Origin: CAYUNA01 sp047629355
GTDB taxonomy: Bacteria > Bacteroidota > Bacteroidia > Chitinophagales > Saprospiraceae
DNA: 13,510 bases
Assembly (NCBI GenBank): GCA_047629355.1
Contig: JBLHWU010000179.1
Coordinates: 1 to 13,510 of the forward strand
Reading direction: 5' to 3'
The notes below the pieces were generated by a model that was not told the DNA's origin, made no database searches, and worked only from the letters and a program-made list of their open reading frames with translations. Made by a program: the position numbers and the translations under genes. Position 1 is the first letter of the stretch; each line of letters opens with the position of its first letter. This document shows, piece after piece, positions 5,287 to 13,412 of this stretch.

Positions 5287-6579
5287 ATGCTAGAAGTAAT
5301 CATTGGTCTTGTTTTTACCTACCTTTTATTAAGTTTGTTAGTCACGACATTGAACGAGTTGATGGCGTCTTGGCGGGGTTGGCGCGGGTATTTTTTGGAA
5401 GAAGGCTTGAAGAAAATTTTGGAATTTAAAGAGGACAAAACCGTCTTTGCCAGTTTCAAAGACAACGCGATGTATCAGCAATTGGAAAACGATGGAAAAG
5501 TTGTTGGTCGTCTTTCTAAAGCTCCGTCTTACCTGAGTTCTGAGTCATTTGTCAATATTTTATTTAAGGCATTGCGGGGGACTGTGACGGCGAAAGATTT
5601 GATAAGTCAGCTACCGCCACAGAGTAAAATTCGGTCTGCATTGGATGATTTGAAAGATGAAACGAAAGGTTCACTCACAATTTTTAGAATGCAGGCAACC
5701 AATCTGCGGGATGAATTAAAAATCGTTTTAAACAACAAAGAAGACCGCGAAGCCAACGTCGAAGCGTTCATCAATTCTCTGCCTACGGGTAGCAAATTGC
5801 AGGATGTCGTTTGGAGTTTTTGGCGAGAATCCAATAGCAAAGTGGAGATTTTTCAAGTGAAAGTGGACATGTGGTACACGGAGTTGATTGCGGTCTTGGA
5901 TGGCAAGCCGAATATCCGAAATATTCTCAATCAAATTCCTGAAAGTAGCCGATTGCGTAAGGTCTTAGACCAACTTTGGGAAGATAGCAACGAAGATTTG
6001 GATACTTTCAAAAGCAGTGTGCAAGGTTGGTATAATGAATTGATGGAACGGGCTAGTGGTTGGTATAAAAAGCACATTCAACTGGTTACTTTCCTTTTCG
6101 GATTGGCAATTGCTGTGGGCTTGAATGCAGATACTTTTAGCATTTATGAACGATTATCGACGAATTCTTCGGCACGACAGGATGTCGTTCGATTGGCGAC
6201 GGATTTTGTCAATAAAAGTGAACAAACGATTACTGAACCTTCTATGCGCGCGCCGAATGCACAGGAAATTACTCAAAAAATTGATAAATTACTCAAAGAA
6301 GATATTGACGAAGCCCGCAATCCGTTGGGCTTAGGTTGGCGGACTCACCGGGAGGATTTTGCCTTTTTAGACCAAAGTGTTTGGGACTGGCTGCAACGCA
6401 TTGCAGGTTGGTTCGTGACAGCTTTAGCGATTTCATTAGGTGCGCCATTTTGGTTTGATTTGTTGAGGAAATTTGTGCGGGTGAGTGGTTCTGGAAATTT
6501 GCCAGCTGGCTCAAATTCTACGAAAGTAGTGATTAATACGGAGTCTTCAAGGATTCAGACGCAGACGCAGGAGAGTTAA
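5287..6579 (+). CDS. Conserved membrane protein of unknown function with triplicated internal repeat
   Basis: The 430-residue protein has an N-terminal membrane segment (about 4-25, IIGLVFTYLLLSLLVTTLNE), a hydrophilic alpha-helical middle, a second membrane segment (about 264-280, HIQLVTFLFGLAIAVGLNAD) and a third (about 374-395, GWFVTALAISLGAPFWFDLL). The middle holds three diverged repeats of about 45 residues at 104-148, 160-204 and 212-256. Each has a LPxxSKLRxxL-like start and a helical end; repeats 2 and 3 end in WYTEL and WYNEL. The stretch WYNELMERASGWYKKHIQ before the second membrane segment resembles a widespread family of unnamed bacterial membrane proteins. ATG 5287 is supported by the membrane segment that starts straight after it. 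I assign no function. Confidence 0.8.
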   Translation: MLEVIIGLVFTYLLLSLLVTTLNELMASWRGWRGYFLEEGLKKILEFKEDKTVFASFKDNAMYQQLENDGKVVGRLSKAPSYLSSESFVNILFKALRGTVTAKDLISQLPPQSKIRSALDDLKDETKGSLTIFRMQATNLRDELKIVLNNKEDREANVEAFINSLPTGSKLQDVVWSFWRESNSKVEIFQVKVDMWYTELIAVLDGKPNIRNILNQIPESSRLRKVLDQLWEDSNEDLDTFKSSVQGWYNELMERASGWYKKHIQLVTFLFGLAIAVGLNADTFSIYERLSTNSSARQDVVRLATDFVNKSEQTITEPSMRAPNAQEITQKIDKLLKEDIDEARNPLGLGWRTHREDFAFLDQSVWDWLQRIAGWFVTALAISLGAPFWFDLLRKFVRVSGSGNLPAGSNSTKVVINTESSRIQTQTQES

Positions 6580-6604
6580 GGCTTGGATATTTGGGCAAAG
6601 GGAG

Positions 6605-6650
6605 TTTGAGGGATAAAAGTGGTTTGCAAAAACCGCTTTTATCCCTCAAA
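6605..6650. terminator. Long stable hairpin after the membrane-protein gene
   Basis: Two 21-nt arms (6605-6625 and 6630-6650) pair with a single T/G wobble around a GCAA loop, 26 nt after the stop codon. The stem includes GAGGGATAAAAG and CTTTTATCCCTC. No U-run follows on the + strand, so it may act as a transcript-end stabiliser or be part of the repeat element next to it. Confidence 0.6.
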
Positions 6651-6661
6651 AAAATCATCCG

Positions 6662-6678
6662 CCTTGCCGCAGGCAAGG
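6662..6678. repeat. REP-like palindrome, copy 2
   Basis: CCTTGCC (6662-6668), loop GCA, GGCAAGG (6672-6678). It shares the TTGCC-GCA-GGCAA core with copy 1 at 2579-2599. The complement of AGGGATAAA lies at 6638-6646, so the neighbouring word is shared too, in the opposite orientation. Confidence 0.55.
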
Positions 6679-6910
6679 GGTACTGTATTTTTCGAGCTTC
6701 TCAAATTAAAAATAAGCGGGCTTTACAGAATATTTATGTGCCAAATATCCAAATTTCCTAGCAATTCATCACAAAACCATAACATTTCTCCTTTTCTAAC
6801 CCATTTGTCTTTCCTCAAACATTAAAGTAGTTTTAATGATAGATGTTCAAACGTTAATTTGATTGATAGTGTTCACAAAGCAGATTTTAATATTACAAAA
6901 CTAAATTAAC

Positions 6911-8449
6911 ATGAAATCAATCATCGGAACAGTTGCCTTCATTTTGGCAATCGTTTTTAGCAGTAATGCGCAAACGGACGCTTTTTTTAATCAGACAGAT
7001 GTTTTTTTGAAAAAGCACGTTCGACAAGGAAAAATCAATTATCAAGCAGCGAAAACGGACGCTAATTTAAATAAACTCATTACGCAAATTGCCAATCAAG
7101 ATTTATCCAAATTAAGCGGCAAGACCAAGCAAGCATTTTTAATCAATGCCTACAATTTATTGGTCATCAAAGGTGCTTCAGAAGTATATCCAACCAATTC
7201 TGTACAAACGGTCAGTGGTTTTTTTGATACTAAAAAACATACCGTTGGTGGTAAAAAAATAACGCTCAATGGATTAGAAAAAGACTTATTGCTGAAAGAG
7301 TTTGGCGATGCGCGCTTCCACTTTGTCTTGGTTTGTGGCGCATTGGGTTGTCCACCAATTACGGATTTTGCGTATACGCCAGCAAAATTGGAGCAACAGA
7401 AGGAAACGCAGACCCAATTGGGATTGAACGACCCTAATTTTGTGAAAGTCAATAATGCAGAGACGCAAGTGCAATTGAGTCAAATTTTCAACTGGTACAG
7501 CAGTGATTTTGGTGGAAACAAAGCAACTGCAATTGACTTCATCAACAAATATAGAAATACCAAAATATCGACTGATTACAAAGTTAGTTTTTATGAATAT
7601 GATTGGACCTTAAATGAGCAAACGGGAAGTATATCTACCCTAGAAATTGAGGATAATGACGGAAATTCTGCCAATCGCTACGTCGTTTCTTCAGCGATTC
7701 CAAAAGGAACAGTCGAAGCGAAAATATTCAATAATTTATATACGCAAAAGAGACGAACGGGTGGAAAAGACAGTGGTTTTGACGCACGAGAAACATTTTT
7801 TACGTCAACAACGAGTATTCTTTACGGTGTTACTAATCGGTTCAATGCAGGGTTTGATTTGCGCTACCGACGCGTCAATTCTGGGGATGATTCTTTATCG
7901 CCATTTTCAGTCTTAGGCTCACAGGATGATGCGAATAACCGTTCTGGATTCACGAATGCAGGACCAAAAATCCGCTGGGCACCGACGGCTAAATTGCCAA
8001 ATTTTTCCATACAAAGCCAGTTTTGGATTCCAATCGGTAGCGACTTGGGTCAAACTGCCACACAGCCTTATATTGATTGGGATGGTTCAACGTGGTTAAC
8101 GCAATTCTTCAATGATTTTACCTTGAATGATAAATTTTCATTATTCACGGAAGTAGATATTACTTTTGAAGACATTGGCGGTATCGACCGCTTTTCAACG
8201 TCTGCCGTTGGTATTTTAAGTTATTTTCCTACACCAAAAACAACGATTTATGTACTGGGAAATTACACACCACGCTGGCAAGATGGCAATACCGATTATT
8301 TTGCGCAAGCAGGCGTCGGTGCGAAATATCAGATTACTTCAGACGTCGAAGTAGAGTTGCTTTATACCGCTTTTACGGACAAGTCTTTGCAAGAGAATAA
8401 TGGAAGTGCAGCAACTTATAATCTTGGGTTTCGATTCTCGCTGTTTTAA
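6911..8449 (+). CDS. Secreted DUF547 domain fused to a predicted outer-membrane beta-barrel
   Basis: The 512-residue protein starts with a signal peptide (1-20, cleavage probably after SSNA, mature start Gln21). Residues about 22-236 are a DUF547 domain: VFLKKHVRQGKINYQA, KQAFLINAYNLLVIKG, the hallmark FHFVLVCGALGCPPI (137-151) and the closing YEYDWTLNE. From about 257 the sequence becomes alternating aromatic/polar strands (FNAGFDLRYRRV, FSIQSQFWIPIG, KTTIYVLGNYTPRW, VEVELLYTAF) and ends in FRFSLF; a C-terminal Phe is typical of outer-membrane barrels. DUF547 usually occurs alone (about 250 residues) and its function is not known; a conserved Cys pair region (Cys142, Cys147) hints at a thiol or metal role. 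The barrel is inferred from strand pattern only. Upstream spacing suggests its own promoter. Confidence 0.85.
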   Translation: MKSIIGTVAFILAIVFSSNAQTDAFFNQTDVFLKKHVRQGKINYQAAKTDANLNKLITQIANQDLSKLSGKTKQAFLINAYNLLVIKGASEVYPTNSVQTVSGFFDTKKHTVGGKKITLNGLEKDLLLKEFGDARFHFVLVCGALGCPPITDFAYTPAKLEQQKETQTQLGLNDPNFVKVNNAETQVQLSQIFNWYSSDFGGNKATAIDFINKYRNTKISTDYKVSFYEYDWTLNEQTGSISTLEIEDNDGNSANRYVVSSAIPKGTVEAKIFNNLYTQKRRTGGKDSGFDARETFFTSTTSILYGVTNRFNAGFDLRYRRVNSGDDSLSPFSVLGSQDDANNRSGFTNAGPKIRWAPTAKLPNFSIQSQFWIPIGSDLGQTATQPYIDWDGSTWLTQFFNDFTLNDKFSLFTEVDITFEDIGGIDRFSTSAVGILSYFPTPKTTIYVLGNYTPRWQDGNTDYFAQAGVGAKYQITSDVEVELLYTAFTDKSLQENNGSAATYNLGFRFSLF

Positions 8450-8524
8450 AAAAAAGAAGACAGACCGCTTTACTGTCAGAAGACAGAAATATAGCAATTG
8501 TAATTTTTCTGACCTTTGATATCT

Positions 8525-8553
8525 GACCGTAAATACGGTCTGACTTCTTTTTT
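8525..8553 (+). terminator. Intrinsic terminator after the DUF547 gene
   Basis: GACCGTA (8525-8531) and TACGGTC (8534-8540) form a tight hairpin followed by TGACTTC and six or more T up to 8553. A wider pairing of 8450-8467 with 8536-8553 (one mismatch) and a small inner hairpin (8473-8486) suggest a bidirectional or multi-stem structure over 8450-8553. Confidence 0.65.
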
Positions 8554-8625
8554 AAAATTAGTCGGGGAGGAGTGATGAATTGAAAAAAAATTATCGCTCC
8601 TCTCTGCGTTTTGTTAATTTGTAAA

Positions 8626-9903
8626 ATGAATTTTAAATTAAAGATAACGTGCCTATTGGTTTTTGTTTTTAAAATATTGACCATCAATATTTTAAATGCG
8701 CAATTGTCCGTGGAGTTTGTAGCGTTCTCAGGGCTGAAAAAGACGAAAGAAACGTATTTGCAACGGTTTTTAGAAAATGAAATTGGAGCTGATTTCTCTT
8801 TTGAAAAACTGGAAAAGGAGGTGCAAAATTTGAAGAATTTGAACGCGGTTGCCAATGCTGAATTTCAAATAGATACCACTGGAAATGATGTTAAAATCAC
8901 TTATGAAATCGAGGAAGCTTTGACGCTTTTTCCGATTGTTAATTTTGGTGGGGTAGAGGGGAACGTCTGGTTTCAATTGGGCTTTACCGACCTCAATTGG
9001 TTGGGGAAAGGGATGCAATTATCTGCTTTTTATCAAAATAATGACTGGCGAAATAATTTTAGCTTATACTATCGAGTACCTTATATCAAGGGCAGTCGTT
9101 GGGGTGCATCGGTGAGTTTTTTGAAATGGGCATCGCGCGAACCACTGTATTTTGACGAAGGCGAAGTATTGTATGATTACGATAATTTGAGCTTTGGCGC
9201 GACGACAATTTATGAGTTAGGTTTTAATCACAATATCGAATTTGGGGGCTCTTACTTTATTGAAGATTATGGGAAAAGTGCCCAACAATCCATCGAAAAT
9301 CCGCCTGGTCCAGAAACTTTGCAGCAGCCGAAAGCACTTATTAAATTACTGCACAACCTGAATCGTATCAATTACCATTATTTCTATTTATTTGGTTTTT
9401 TAAATACGATAAATATCCAAACTGTAAATAACATCAACGATGGAACGTGGTTTAGTATCGTTCTGAATGATACCAAATTTTTTAAAAGAATTGGTAAAAA
9501 AGGCAATCTTGGTGGACGGCTACGATTGGGACTTTCGACTAATAATGATACGCCGTTTGCGCCGTTTGTATTGGATAGCCACGTCAATATTCGGGGCGCA
9601 GGCAACCGTATTGACCGAGGGACGGGCGTATTGGTGTTGAATTTGGAATATCGCCATACCATTTTTGATAGAAAGCTATTTGCAGGACAAGTCGTCGGTT
9701 TTTCTGATGTGGGGACTTGGCGAAATCCTGGTGGCGATTTAGGCGATTTGACCGAAATTGATAATTTGCGTCCTTTTGCGGGTGGCGGGATTCGCATTAT
9801 TTATAAAAAAGCATTTGATGCAGTACTGCGATTGGATTATGGAGTGGATTTGAGAGATGTTGAGGAACGTGGTTTTGTGTTAGGTTTTGGGCAGTATTTT
9901 TAA
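8626..9903 (+). CDS. Small BamA/TamA-family (Omp85) outer-membrane protein with one POTRA-like domain
   Basis: The 425-residue product has a signal peptide (1-25, ending NILNA|Q) and one POTRA-like domain (about 27-97: VEFVAFSGLKKTKETYLQRF, FSFEKLEKEVQNLKNLNAV, DVKITYEIEE). A beta-barrel of the surface-antigen/D15 type follows. The Omp85 signature RG of motif VNIRGAGNR (residues 323-324) lies in the C-terminal half, with GTGVLVLNLEYRH and FAGQVVGFSDVGTW strands after it and a final Phe. BamA of E. coli has five POTRAs and about 800 residues, so this is a short paralogue, not BamA itself. It may insert or move proteins or lipids across the outer membrane; the substrate is unknown. ATG 8626 is preferred to TTG 8611 because it directly starts the signal peptide. 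Confidence 0.85.
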   Translation: MNFKLKITCLLVFVFKILTINILNAQLSVEFVAFSGLKKTKETYLQRFLENEIGADFSFEKLEKEVQNLKNLNAVANAEFQIDTTGNDVKITYEIEEALTLFPIVNFGGVEGNVWFQLGFTDLNWLGKGMQLSAFYQNNDWRNNFSLYYRVPYIKGSRWGASVSFLKWASREPLYFDEGEVLYDYDNLSFGATTIYELGFNHNIEFGGSYFIEDYGKSAQQSIENPPGPETLQQPKALIKLLHNLNRINYHYFYLFGFLNTINIQTVNNINDGTWFSIVLNDTKFFKRIGKKGNLGGRLRLGLSTNNDTPFAPFVLDSHVNIRGAGNRIDRGTGVLVLNLEYRHTIFDRKLFAGQVVGFSDVGTWRNPGGDLGDLTEIDNLRPFAGGGIRIIYKKAFDAVLRLDYGVDLRDVEERGFVLGFGQYF

Positions 9904-10011
9904 AATAATTGCTTAGAAACATCCAAAGTTGAAATTTAGACAACCAGTAAAGAAAAATAGTCACGTTAAGAGTTAGGAAATTACCTACAGGAATGGTCGG
10001 AAATTTCGTTT

Positions 10012-12486
10012 TTGTTCCTACATTTGGATTTCAAAAACATTCTAATAATCAGACCAACAACTCAATATCTTATATTAATCGCCATTTTTTGCTTGCTAAC
10101 CGCCTGCAATACCACTCGTTTTCTAAAAGGCGACCAAGTTTATTTGTCCAAAAATTCTGTGCAGTTTGCGAAAGACCAAGAAGGTCAAATTGCCAATAAA
10201 TCGAATTTGGCTTATGAAATGGCAAATTTAGCCGTTCAAAAACCCAACGAAAAATTCTTTGCAATTCCACGGCAGTATTTTTATTTTCATTCGATGGATA
10301 CTGTTGGGCGGAATAAAGTTGGACTGGGTGCTAATAAATTTTTAAGAGAAAAAATAGGGGAGAATCCCATTTTTTATGATGAAAATTTAGCGCAAGCTTC
10401 TGTTGAACGATTGAAAAACTACATGTTTGAACGGGGATACTTTCACAATGATGTGAGTTTTTATACGCGTTATAAAAGGAAGGGGCAAAAGGTGGAAGTC
10501 ATCTACGTCATCGAACCCAATGGGCAGTCTATAGTGGACACAATGCGCTTTGAAACCAAGGACACTGCGATACAAAAATCACTGGCGGGAATCAGCAATA
10601 AATCGCGACTCTCACCCGGCGCACCTGTCGATGCTAACTTGTATGAACAGGAAGTCAACCGCGTTTATCAGCATCTCCGAAACGATGGATATGCCTACTT
10701 CCTGCCGCAATATATCAGCAAGCCAATCGCTCGTGACACAGGTGGACAAGGCGTAAACATTCGCCTCGAAATTGCTGCCCCTAAAGGCGATTCCATCCAC
10801 CGAAAATACACCATTGGCGACATCACCATTTATCCAGAAAGTAAGGCTGCGAATTTTTTGACGGTAGAACCCGATACGATTATTGATGGCGTTTATTTTG
10901 TAACAGGTGGGCAACCATTTGGCATTAAGCCACGTGTTTTACTCCGGTCTGTTTTATTGGAAAAAGGAGAAATGTTTCGTCAAAGCGATGTGAATGACAC
11001 TTATCGGCGACTGAATTCTCTGGGCGTTTTTAGTTTTGTCAACATCAACTACGAGCCCGACCCCGAACAAGAAGGGGTATTGAATTTTAAAATTTATTTG
11101 ACCGCTAATAAGAAATGGGCCTTTGGATTTGACGGAGATTGGTACTTGTCAGAACGGAATATTCCTGGAGGAAATCAGAATTTATTAGGACTTTCTTTAA
11201 ATCCGTCCTTACAAAATCGGAATTTTAGAAATAAGGCAGAATTACTCGTCATGAATGTCGATTTGGGACTCGAGTTGGCGCCATTTGCCGATACGAATGT
11301 CATCAATACCTTGGATTTTAAAGTCCAGTTCGACTGGAATTTTCCACGTTTTGAAGATTATTTTAGGTTGTATCGGGGCTTGAAAAATTTGAAGTTGATG
11401 TCGCAAAAAAATTACGACGAATTGCGGTCAAAAGCGACGAGTCGGTTGTCTTCGGGCTACAATCAGCAGATTTTAATTAATCGGTATCAACTGTATATTT
11501 CCAACGTTTCCTATGGTTTTACGATGCAGCGGACGGTGCGGAGTCGATTGGATGTCAATAATTTTGGAATTGATGTTTTGATTCCGATTGTCCAACCTCA
11601 ATTTCAAGTGGTTTTGGATGAAAATCTGTTCTTGGAACGTAGTTTTCAATCACAATTGATAACGGGTTTTTTATTCAAAGATTTGAGTTTTATTGCGACG
11701 ACCAAACCAAGTTTGAAAGGGCATTTTTGGAGATTAAATGGAGAATTGGATTTGTCTGGTTTGGAAATTTGGAGTGCGAATAAAATTTACAATGCTGCCG
11801 CTAAAAAAGACACGAAATTTCAACTTTTTGAAGCCGATTTTGCGCAATACATCAAAATCGAGGCAGATTTGCGGCGCTATTGGACAATTACCCGGGAGCG
11901 GAGTTTTGTGGCGCGATTGAATATGGGAATTGCCGTGCCATTTGGCTTTGCAGAAACTGTTCCGTATGTGAAACAATTTTTTGTCGGTGGTCCGCAAAGT
12001 TTGCGTGGATGGAATGCGCGGGCTATTGGACCAGGCTCATTTCTGGACCCGCTGACCTTAGACCAAAATAGTCGAAATTTATTCTACCAAACGGGTGATT
12101 TTAAAATTGAAACCAACTTCGAATATCGCTTTCCCATCGTCGATTTTTTTGGAAAAATTAACGGTGCATTCTTCATTGATGCTGGAAATATCTGGTCACT
12201 TGGTGTGATTAATGAAGAAGAACGCCCTGGTTCGACTCTTGTTCTCCAACGTACAACTAACGAAGACGGCGTAATTACCAATGATTTATTTTTAAAAGAA
12301 TTTGCCATCAGCGGTGGAGTAGGAATGCGTTGGGATTTGACGTATTTTATCTTTCGCTTAGACCTTGGCACGCCGATTAAAAACAATTACCCAGATTTTG
12401 ATAGAGGGAATTCGTATTGGGTGGATTTTTCCAAATGGAACTTTAGTAATGTGGTTTGGAATATTGGACTCGGTTATCCGTTTTAA
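10012..12486 (+). CDS. tamL: TamL-type lipoprotein Omp85 (TamA homologue of Bacteroidota)
   Basis: The 824-residue protein begins with a lipoprotein signal (YLILIAIFCLLTAC, lipobox LTAC, acylated Cys32) followed by NTTRFLKGDQVYLSKNSVQF, the usual opening of Bacteroidota TamL. POTRA-like repeats occupy about 35-375 (for example YMFERGYFHNDVSFYTRY, VYQHLRNDGYAYFLPQYI, TYRRLNSLGVFSFVNINYEP). A C-terminal 16-strand-type barrel follows with the Omp85 signature GGPQSLRGWNARAIGPGSF (Arg665-Gly666) and ends in Phe. TamL works with TamB in placing proteins and lipids at the outer membrane; no tamB is visible here. No ATG lies in frame before the signal peptide, so the start must be TTG 10012 or TTG 10024. 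A nearby ATG at 9993 is in another frame. Confidence 0.88.
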   Translation: MFLHLDFKNILIIRPTTQYLILIAIFCLLTACNTTRFLKGDQVYLSKNSVQFAKDQEGQIANKSNLAYEMANLAVQKPNEKFFAIPRQYFYFHSMDTVGRNKVGLGANKFLREKIGENPIFYDENLAQASVERLKNYMFERGYFHNDVSFYTRYKRKGQKVEVIYVIEPNGQSIVDTMRFETKDTAIQKSLAGISNKSRLSPGAPVDANLYEQEVNRVYQHLRNDGYAYFLPQYISKPIARDTGGQGVNIRLEIAAPKGDSIHRKYTIGDITIYPESKAANFLTVEPDTIIDGVYFVTGGQPFGIKPRVLLRSVLLEKGEMFRQSDVNDTYRRLNSLGVFSFVNINYEPDPEQEGVLNFKIYLTANKKWAFGFDGDWYLSERNIPGGNQNLLGLSLNPSLQNRNFRNKAELLVMNVDLGLELAPFADTNVINTLDFKVQFDWNFPRFEDYFRLYRGLKNLKLMSQKNYDELRSKATSRLSSGYNQQILINRYQLYISNVSYGFTMQRTVRSRLDVNNFGIDVLIPIVQPQFQVVLDENLFLERSFQSQLITGFLFKDLSFIATTKPSLKGHFWRLNGELDLSGLEIWSANKIYNAAAKKDTKFQLFEADFAQYIKIEADLRRYWTITRERSFVARLNMGIAVPFGFAETVPYVKQFFVGGPQSLRGWNARAIGPGSFLDPLTLDQNSRNLFYQTGDFKIETNFEYRFPIVDFFGKINGAFFIDAGNIWSLGVINEEERPGSTLVLQRTTNEDGVITNDLFLKEFAISGGVGMRWDLTYFIFRLDLGTPIKNNYPDFDRGNSYWVDFSKWNFSNVVWNIGLGYPF

Positions 12487-12550
12487 CGGCGCACGGTATT
12501 CGGCTCATGGGTGCGCACGATTGAGATTTGATTTTTAATAAAATAGAAGA

Positions 12551-12839
12551 CTAGTATGGGTTTGGTAAGACCGTATGGATTTGGTGGAAGGGATTTATAA
12601 AATTACTAAAAATAAGGATTTTTTAAAGGATTCAATCATTTTTTCAATATTGCAAAAGGCTCAAACGCAGAGTTAATTACGCAACTAATTATCGCTTTCA
12701 GACTTGGATATATTGAAAAAGAAGTATTTGAAAAAGAAGTATTTGAAAATTTGAAAAAGAAGTATTTGAAAATGTGAAAACCAAGCAGAAAAGATAAGTG
12801 CTTCCTTAAAAAAATCTAATAAAATCAAGAAGTCGCTCC
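12551..12839 (+). pseudogene. Decayed four-helix-bundle (S23 / TIGR02436-type) gene
   Basis: Pieces of the family appear in order but in different frames. 12575-12634 reads MDLVEGIYKITKNKDFLKDS (the usual N-terminal helix, preceded by LVW around 12552-12560). 12643-12777 reads FNIAKGSNAELITQLIIAFR then LGYIEKEVFE. 12785-12814 reads AEKISASLKK, and 12813-12839 reads NLIKSRSRS, the typical C-terminal end. About 30 residues that should join the first two pieces, including the conserved NIAEG turn, are missing. Intact members have about 115-130 residues. The gene is therefore dead: internal deletion plus at least two frameshifts. The family includes relatives of the DGR Avd fold, but this copy is 9.7 kb from the DGR and of the scattered type common in Bacteroidota. 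Confidence 0.75.
12715..12767 (+). repeat. 15-bp tandem repeat inside the pseudogene
   Basis: GAAAAAGAAGTATTT occurs at 12715-12729, 12730-12744 and 12753-12767, all identical; the last two are separated by GAAAATTT. The first two add an in-frame EKEVF duplication and the 8-nt spacer shifts the frame. Slippage expansion is the likely cause of the gene's loss of frame. Confidence 0.85.
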
Positions 12840-12912
12840 AAACAAAGTCGTGTAAATTATCAATGCTCGTATGCCTCGTGAGCAGATAACCATGCGCCGT
12901 CTTCAAATCACA

Positions 12913-12945
12913 AAAGCGATTAACTGATGGTCAGCTAACCGCTTT
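12913..12945. other. Hairpin in non-coding DNA
   Basis: Arms AAAGCGATTAACTGA (12913-12927) and TCAGCTAACCGCTTT (12931-12945) pair with two mismatches around TGG. No U-run follows on either strand, so a terminator role is unclear. Confidence 0.45.
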
Positions 12946-13126
12946 ATGCTTTCTCATGGTGTCGGTTTTAAACCAAAAACCACGATAAATTTATATGTTT
13001 TATTTGAAAATAACTAAAGAAGTATATAAAAATTACAAATAAAAATGATTTTATATAAAAAGTAGTGGTTAAATGAGGATAAAATAGAAGAAGGAATTTA
13101 TTTTATTACAAATAATAAAGTCATAC

Positions 13127-13158
13127 ACACTACTATGTAGTGTCTGTACGGAAACACT
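13127..13158. repeat. Possible left end of an insertion sequence
   Basis: ACACTAC-TAT-GTAGTGT (13127-13143) is a perfect palindrome, and AGTGT (13139-13143) pairs again with ACACT (13154-13158) across CTGTACGGAA. It lies about 255-285 nt before the transposase start. The right end is outside the window, so a terminal inverted repeat cannot be confirmed. Confidence 0.25.
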
Positions 13159-13412
13159 TAATGTTCTAAAAATCAATGAATTAAGTTAGTACTTGACTAC
13201 AATAAGAGAGATGAAAACCGTATATTGAAGACTAAAACCCTTCATTTTACAAGGTTTTTAACCAAGAGTTATCCACACTCACTTTAAAAGTCAAAAAAAT
13301 GCGTGCACGATTTCAACAGTAACTTGAATTGGGTCACAATGTTCAAGTTGCCACTAGACTTTATTTGCAAAAATAATCTATACTCACGCACAAGAGAAAT
13401 AAAGCGCAAAAA

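Larger units (their letters stand above)
6580..6910. other. Intergenic region before the DUF547 gene
   Basis: About 330 nt without a gene: a strong hairpin (6605-6650), REP-like palindrome copy 2 (6662-6678), then about 230 nt of AT-rich DNA that must hold the promoter of the DUF547 gene. CATTAAA...TTTAATG near 6820-6838 is a small inverted repeat. I see no convincing match to the Bacteroidota TAnnTTTG promoter box. Confidence 0.5.
12840..13412. other. AT-rich region without supported genes
   Basis: I find no coding sequence. It contains a 15-bp-arm hairpin (12913-12945), stacked palindromes near 13127-13158 that may mark the left end of the insertion sequence, and an 8-bp inverted repeat AACTTGAA/TTCAAGTT (13321-13349). 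The low complexity of 13000-13120 suggests decayed DNA. Confidence 0.5.

Noticed and set aside
9993..10199. ATG-started frame of 68 codons overlapping the TamL start
   Set aside because: It is out of frame with TamL and gives no recognisable signal peptide; the TTG frame has a clear lipobox and the TamL opening.
12685..12906. Minus-strand frame of 73 codons rich in Phe
   Set aside because: It is opposite the 15-bp repeats of the four-helix-bundle pseudogene; the Phe-rich stretch is the complement of GAAAAAGAAG.
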